DNA of 25,496 nt from G963674505 sp964575975 (lineage in GTDB: Bacteria; Desulfobacterota; Desulfobacteria; Desulfobacterales; SKZT01). The notes below the pieces were generated by a model that made no database searches, was not told the DNA's origin, and saw only the letters and a program-made list of their open reading frames with translations. This document shows, piece by piece, positions 21,730-25,496 of the stretch (the first letter of the stretch is position 1; each line of letters starts with the position of its first letter). The position numbers and the translations under genes are program-made. The stretch covers positions 1-25,496 of the forward strand of contig CAZNTU010000068.1 in assembly GCA_964575975.1 (NCBI GenBank), given 5' to 3'.

Positions 21730-24700
21730 TCAGTCATCGACAGAACCTTCAAAAGTTAATACCCCTTCGCCTTCGGCGTCGCGTTCGAACATGTCCAGGA
21801 GGTTGCGCACGGCCTTTGCCAGATCGGCTATTCCCAAGGGTTTCTTGATAAGTTTCAGTCGCCCGTTTCCAGCCGTATTGTCGTTCTGACTCCCGTTGCC
21901 GGGATAGCCGCTGGCGATCAGAATCGGAAGGTCTCTTCGAATCGCAACGAGATCGGCGGCCACGGCTCTTCCGTTCATTCGCGGCATGCTTTCGTCGGTG
22001 ATGACAAGATCGAAGTCATGCGGCCGGGTTCGAAAACATTCAATGGCCTTTTTCGGATCGCCAAAAGTTTCCACTTGGTACCCCAGGCTTTCCAGCATTT
22101 TTTTGCCCACGTCCAGAATGGAATCTTCATCGTCTATAAACATCAGTCGCTCTTTTCCGGACGGGATTGCGACGGAATCCTCCTTTTGGGCGGAATCGCC
22201 CGATCCTTGGCAGACAGGGAAAAACAGGCCTATCGTTGTACCCTCTCCCAAACGGCTTTCGACATCGATGAGCCCGCCGCTTTCCTTCATAATCCCATGC
22301 ACCACGGAAAGTCCAAGACCCGTTCCTTCCCCGACGGGCTTCGTGGTAAAATAAGGCTCGAAAATCCGCTGCAAATTATCCGGGTGGATTCCGCAACCGC
22401 TGTCGGAAACGGAAATTTTCAGCCATTCGCCGCTGTTCTCCGCCCGGGCATCCGGGGACTTCCAGGCCAGACGACCGGAAAGAAACGCTTCCGATTTTAC
22501 TTCGACCCGAAGAAGACCCGAGTCGTTTTCCTGCATGGCATGGTATGCGTTCGTGCATAAGTTCATGACGACTTGATGGATCTGCGTCGGATCGGCCAAA
22601 ACCTTTTTGAAGTCGTTTTCGTATATTTCCTCTATCTGTATGCGCGCGGGGAAAGTGGCTCGAATCAGTTTGAGAGCCTCTTTCACCAAAGGCGTTGGGA
22701 GAATCGCCCTCTTTTCCTGCGGATTCTGCCGGCTGAAGGTCAAAATCTGCCCGACCAGATCCGCCGCTCGATTGGCGCCGTTGAGTGCCCTGTCGAGCAT
22801 CTTCCGCAAAGGGTCCTCTTCCCGCGTATACATCAAGGCCAGTTCGGTGTAGCCGATGATCGCCATGAGAATGTTGTTGAAGTCATGGGCGATACCTCCG
22901 GCCAGGGTCCCGATCGCCTCCATTTTCTGAGCCTGCCGAAGCTGTCTCTCCAATGCTTCGTTCTCCTCTCTCATCTGCTTCAGCTCCGTTATATCCTGGA
23001 TAAGGTCGACGTAATACATGGGGTTGCCGTCCATGTCCCGCAGCAAGGAATGGCTCGCCATTCCCCAGACGGTCCGGCCATCCTTTCGGATATAACTTTC
23101 CTCCAAAAATCCGGAGTCTCTCTCGCCGCTTTGAAGCTCCCGATACACTTTGGATACGACAGGGCCGCTCTGCGGCGACAACAGCTCCATCGAAGTTTTC
23201 CGACAAAGTTCCTCTTCCGAATACCCCGTCATGCGGCACAACGATCGGTTCACCATTGCAAACCGCCCCTGCGCGTCCAGCAATGCAACGCCCGCAGCGG
23301 ACTTTTCGAAAATGCTTCGAAATTTTTTTTCGCTTTCCACAAACCGATTAAGGGAATGAATATTGGAAAGACTGACACTCAGTTCGTTCGCGATAGCGTT
23401 CAAAATCCCACCCGAATTTTCCGCGACCGGGACCGATCCGCTTTTAAAAACCACAAGAATTCCCGTTAGTTGGTCGGCGAAGCCCAAAGGCAGACAAATG
23501 GCCGATCTCGCCCCTACAACGGAAGCCACATGCGACGCATCGGCGATCAAATCGTATTCCGCGGACATTTCCGAGTGTTTCTCCTTTTGCCACGATGACT
23601 GCCATTGCCGTATCAGTTCCCGGCATTGTTCAGGGGTCAGCCGGTAACTGCCCGTTCCGATGAACGTCGGGGATTCGGGAGCGTGCCAACATAAAAAAGC
23701 GGCGTCGAAATCCAGGTGGCGGCATATGGATTCAAGGACTCTCTCGGCGAGTTTCGGGGCATCCATCGTTGTCGCCATATGTCTCCCGATCTCCGCCGTC
23801 AGCCTCAAATTTCCGAATTGATTCCGGAGTTGAGCGCCCATTCGGTTGAAATCCTCGGCAAGTTCCTCGAACTCGTCTCCACTGGAAATCGCCGCCTTTG
23901 CATCGAAATCTCCGGAAGCTATGGTGCGGGTCGCCTTCCGGAGTTCCTTCAGAGGCTGTATACTGCGCCTGATCGTTATCGTGCTTGCCAGGAGCGCCAC
24001 AAGAAGGCCAAGCAAGGAAAACAGGGGAAAAATAATTTTGAAATCCTTCAGCGAAGTTCGGATGTCGTGTTGAGATTGGCTCAATACAATGGTCCATCCG
24101 GTTGCGGAAAACTGGCCTTCAAGGAAAAGCATCCGGCATGCGGCCACATGTTCGTTCCCGCCGTGGTTCCAATATATTCGATCGGCACATTCCCCGGAAT
24201 CCATCCTGGAAAAAAGACCGTCGAATTCCTCGGCGATTGTCAGGGAAGCGATTAAAGGACGACGGTCGGAATCCAGGACGACCAAATCGGTCATCGGCGG
24301 AAGTCCTCCCATGGGACCGACGCCCCACAAATATTCCGGGGAGATTTCCCCGATAAGAAGTCCCTTGCCGGTACTGCCCGAGGCCAAGGGTACCGCCATG
24401 AAAATCGAGGGAAAGTCCGTGGACGAATCTTCCTTCAACAGAACGGTTCTTCCTTCCTTGAGCGCTTCGTTTTCTTTCTCTTCCAGCTTTGGCGGGACAT
24501 TGATTCTCCCGTAAACGGGAATGGGCGACGCGTCCTTTAGAAACAGAATGCCGCCAAATCTTTCGTATTCCTGATTTTCGAAAAATTTTTCCACATGAAC
24601 GGTAAAATCTTCGGGAGACTTTGCGTCGGGCGGGAGGCGGGAGGAAAGCAGATTGAGTTCCGCCCTTAGAAAGAGCAGCCTTTCATAGATGGAGTGACTG

Positions 24701-24873
24701 GTCGTTCTCACCTGCTGGAACAGACGGCCAAAATTCTGTTCGTCGAGCTGCTTTCCCACGTGATGGTACGAATACATAAAAGTGAGAATCATCGGTACGA
24801 CAATGCAGATCAGGAAAAGCATGAATATCCGTCTGGAAAATCGTGAATGAAGCATGTGCAACCGTATCGGCAT
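21730..24873 (-). CDS. Hybrid sensor histidine kinase (HAMP-GAF-PAS-HisKA-HATPase-REC)
   Basis: A 1047-residue membrane kinase. Order of parts: membrane helix near 16-36, extracytoplasmic sensor region to about 280, second helix near 280-300, HAMP (about 300-355), GAF-like (about 365-510), PAS/PAC (about 520-635), HisKA with the H-box MEAIGTLAGGIAHDFNN (phospho-His663), HATPase with SDSGCGIHPDN and GEGTGLGLSVV, and a C-terminal receiver with acidic MFIDDED, phospho-Asp in VITDESMP (Asp960) and Lys in IKKPL. The H-box type is that of hybrid PAS kinases. The receiver is fused; no separate response regulator or phosphotransfer gene is visible nearby. The start is taken at the ATG at 24873, nine bases after the pseudopilin gene, implying an operon. 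Signal and output unknown. Confidence 0.9.
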   Translation of the reverse strand: MPIRLHMLHSRFSRRIFMLFLICIVVPMILTFMYSYHHVGKQLDEQNFGRLFQQVRTTSHSIYERLLFLRAELNLLSSRLPPDAKSPEDFTVHVEKFFENQEYERFGGILFLKDASPIPVYGRINVPPKLEEKENEALKEGRTVLLKEDSSTDFPSIFMAVPLASGSTGKGLLIGEISPEYLWGVGPMGGLPPMTDLVVLDSDRRPLIASLTIAEEFDGLFSRMDSGECADRIYWNHGGNEHVAACRMLFLEGQFSATGWTIVLSQSQHDIRTSLKDFKIIFPLFSLLGLLVALLASTITIRRSIQPLKELRKATRTIASGDFDAKAAISSGDEFEELAEDFNRMGAQLRNQFGNLRLTAEIGRHMATTMDAPKLAERVLESICRHLDFDAAFLCWHAPESPTFIGTGSYRLTPEQCRELIRQWQSSWQKEKHSEMSAEYDLIADASHVASVVGARSAICLPLGFADQLTGILVVFKSGSVPVAENSGGILNAIANELSVSLSNIHSLNRFVESEKKFRSIFEKSAAGVALLDAQGRFAMVNRSLCRMTGYSEEELCRKTSMELLSPQSGPVVSKVYRELQSGERDSGFLEESYIRKDGRTVWGMASHSLLRDMDGNPMYYVDLIQDITELKQMREENEALERQLRQAQKMEAIGTLAGGIAHDFNNILMAIIGYTELALMYTREEDPLRKMLDRALNGANRAADLVGQILTFSRQNPQEKRAILPTPLVKEALKLIRATFPARIQIEEIYENDFKKVLADPTQIHQVVMNLCTNAYHAMQENDSGLLRVEVKSEAFLSGRLAWKSPDARAENSGEWLKISVSDSGCGIHPDNLQRIFEPYFTTKPVGEGTGLGLSVVHGIMKESGGLIDVESRLGEGTTIGLFFPVCQGSGDSAQKEDSVAIPSGKERLMFIDDEDSILDVGKKMLESLGYQVETFGDPKKAIECFRTRPHDFDLVITDESMPRMNGRAVAADLVAIRRDLPILIASGYPGNGSQNDNTAGNGRLKLIKKPLGIADLAKAVRNLLDMFERDAEGEGVLTFEGSVDD

Positions 24874-24882
24874 TTTCAATGC

Positions 24883-25362
24883 TCAGTAGTATGACGCCAA
24901 ACCGACATATCCGCCGTTGTTCGCGCGAATAACGTCGTCGTGACTGGCTTTGGCGGTCAGGGGGGTCTGGCTTTTGCCGTCCCGTCCCATGCTGTACAGA
25001 TCGAAATCGGTGTTGATCGGCACCATGAACCGGTCTTTCCGGAGTTTGCCTTTTTTAGTGCCCGGCACCGGCACGTATTGGTAGGGGTTTCCCCACGGAT
25101 CGGTCAAGTGGTCCGCACCCGCTTCGGAAAGATCGTCGGGCCAGTATCCGTTTGAATCCTTGAAATCGTAAAGTATTTTTTCAATATACTTGATATCCAC
25201 GATTGCGCGGGCGATCCTGGCTTTTTCGATGTATGAGAAAAGGTTTTTTGCGGCAATTCCCGACAACACGCCCATGATCGCGACGGCGATCATGAGTTCG
25301 AGAAGCGTAAATCCCGAAGCAGTATGTGTCTTCCTTAAATTCGATATTTGGAAAGAAATCAT
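24883..25362 (-). CDS. Type II secretion major pseudopilin-like protein (GspG family)
   Basis: A 159-residue type IV pilin-like protein. The prepilin peptidase site is G|FTLLELMIAVAIM (cleavage after Gly17, Glu at +5 of the mature protein), followed by the hydrophobic helix. The C-terminal part has DPWGNPYQYVPVP and FDLYSMGRDGK, the calcium-loop signature of GspG. The leader before the cleavage site is 17 residues. The ATG at 25362 is preferred over a TTG at 25395, which would lie only a few bases after the predicted transcript start. No other secretion gene is present, and it is followed after nine bases by the hybrid kinase gene. It could belong to a secretion system elsewhere or be a surface sensor partner; both are guesses. 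Confidence 0.88.
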   Translation of the reverse strand: MISFQISNLRKTHTASGFTLLELMIAVAIMGVLSGIAAKNLFSYIEKARIARAIVDIKYIEKILYDFKDSNGYWPDDLSEAGADHLTDPWGNPYQYVPVPGTKKGKLRKDRFMVPINTDFDLYSMGRDGKSQTPLTAKASHDDVIRANNGGYVGLASYY

Positions 25363-25408
25363 TCGGTGCCATCCAGCTTTCCGTTCAACGCGCAAAACCT
25401 ATATTCCG

Positions 25409-25437
25409 ACAGTATCACAACATATTTTATAATGCAA
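25409..25437 (-). promoter_or_regulatory. Sigma70-type promoter of the pseudopilin-kinase operon
   Basis: On the reverse strand TTGCAT (25437-25432) and TACTGT (25414-25409) are separated by 17 bases. The transcript would begin near 25401, about 39 bases before the chosen ATG at 25362. This supports that start rather than the TTG at 25395. Confidence 0.55.
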
Positions 25438-25496
25438 TTTTCATTCGCAAAGGATAAGAGACAAATCGCCAATACCAACGTCGCCAGCCGCAAGAA

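Noticed and set aside
1..25496. CRISPR array, tRNA, rRNA or insertion sequence.
   Set aside because: No regularly spaced repeats, no clear tRNA-like or rRNA segments and no transposase were recognised.

Overview
The window looks like a metagenome-assembled scaffold (it contains a run of 100 Ns) from a diderm, Gram-negative-type bacterium. The evidence is a LolA-like periplasmic carrier, an outer-membrane-type lipoprotein and a GspG-like pseudopilin. Base composition is moderately GC-rich. A pseudogene of the AAA-ATPase-like/DUF1703 family and a Uma2-type PD-(D/E)XK protein would fit a deltaproteobacterial (Desulfobacterota-like) or similar environmental lineage, but the sequence alone does not fix the taxon.

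Layout. Positions 1-5630 hold ordinary or accessory genes: a partial recX, a decayed DUF1703 gene, citrate synthase, a HIT protein, a class IV aminotransferase and a Uma2 protein. Positions 5641-18286 are one large biosynthetic locus built as two divergent operons around a 242-base intergenic region (14185-14426). The leftward operon, in transcription order, is: acyl carrier protein, B12-type radical SAM, FabZ-like hotdog protein, second acyl carrier protein, radical SAM, second radical SAM, ketosynthase, second ketosynthase, hotdog thioesterase, stand-alone PKS-type dehydratase. The rightward operon is: ApeP-like dehydratase, FabG reductase, LolA-like carrier, lipoprotein, second B12-type radical SAM. 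The 100-N gap follows directly. Positions 18404-21574 hold a leftward cassette of a small exported protein, a NoeA-like methyltransferase and a membrane LTA-synthase/sulfatase-fold enzyme. Positions 21730-25362 hold a GspG-like pseudopilin and a large hybrid histidine kinase, also leftward.

The central locus is the interesting part. It carries a dedicated type II fatty-acid/polyketide elongation set (two carriers, two ketosynthases with complete active sites, one ketoreductase, three different hotdog dehydratase-type proteins and a thioesterase). No enoyl reductase and no malonyl transferase is visible. Four radical SAM enzymes are interleaved with these genes. The ketosynthase, ApeP-like dehydratase, FabG, LolA and lipoprotein content recalls aryl-polyene loci. 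The multiple radical SAM genes recall the clusters proposed for ladderane lipids in anammox bacteria and the related cluster in Desulfotalea. The simplest inference is an unsaturated acyl chain made on a dedicated carrier, remodelled by radical chemistry and delivered to the cell envelope. The product cannot be named from sequence.
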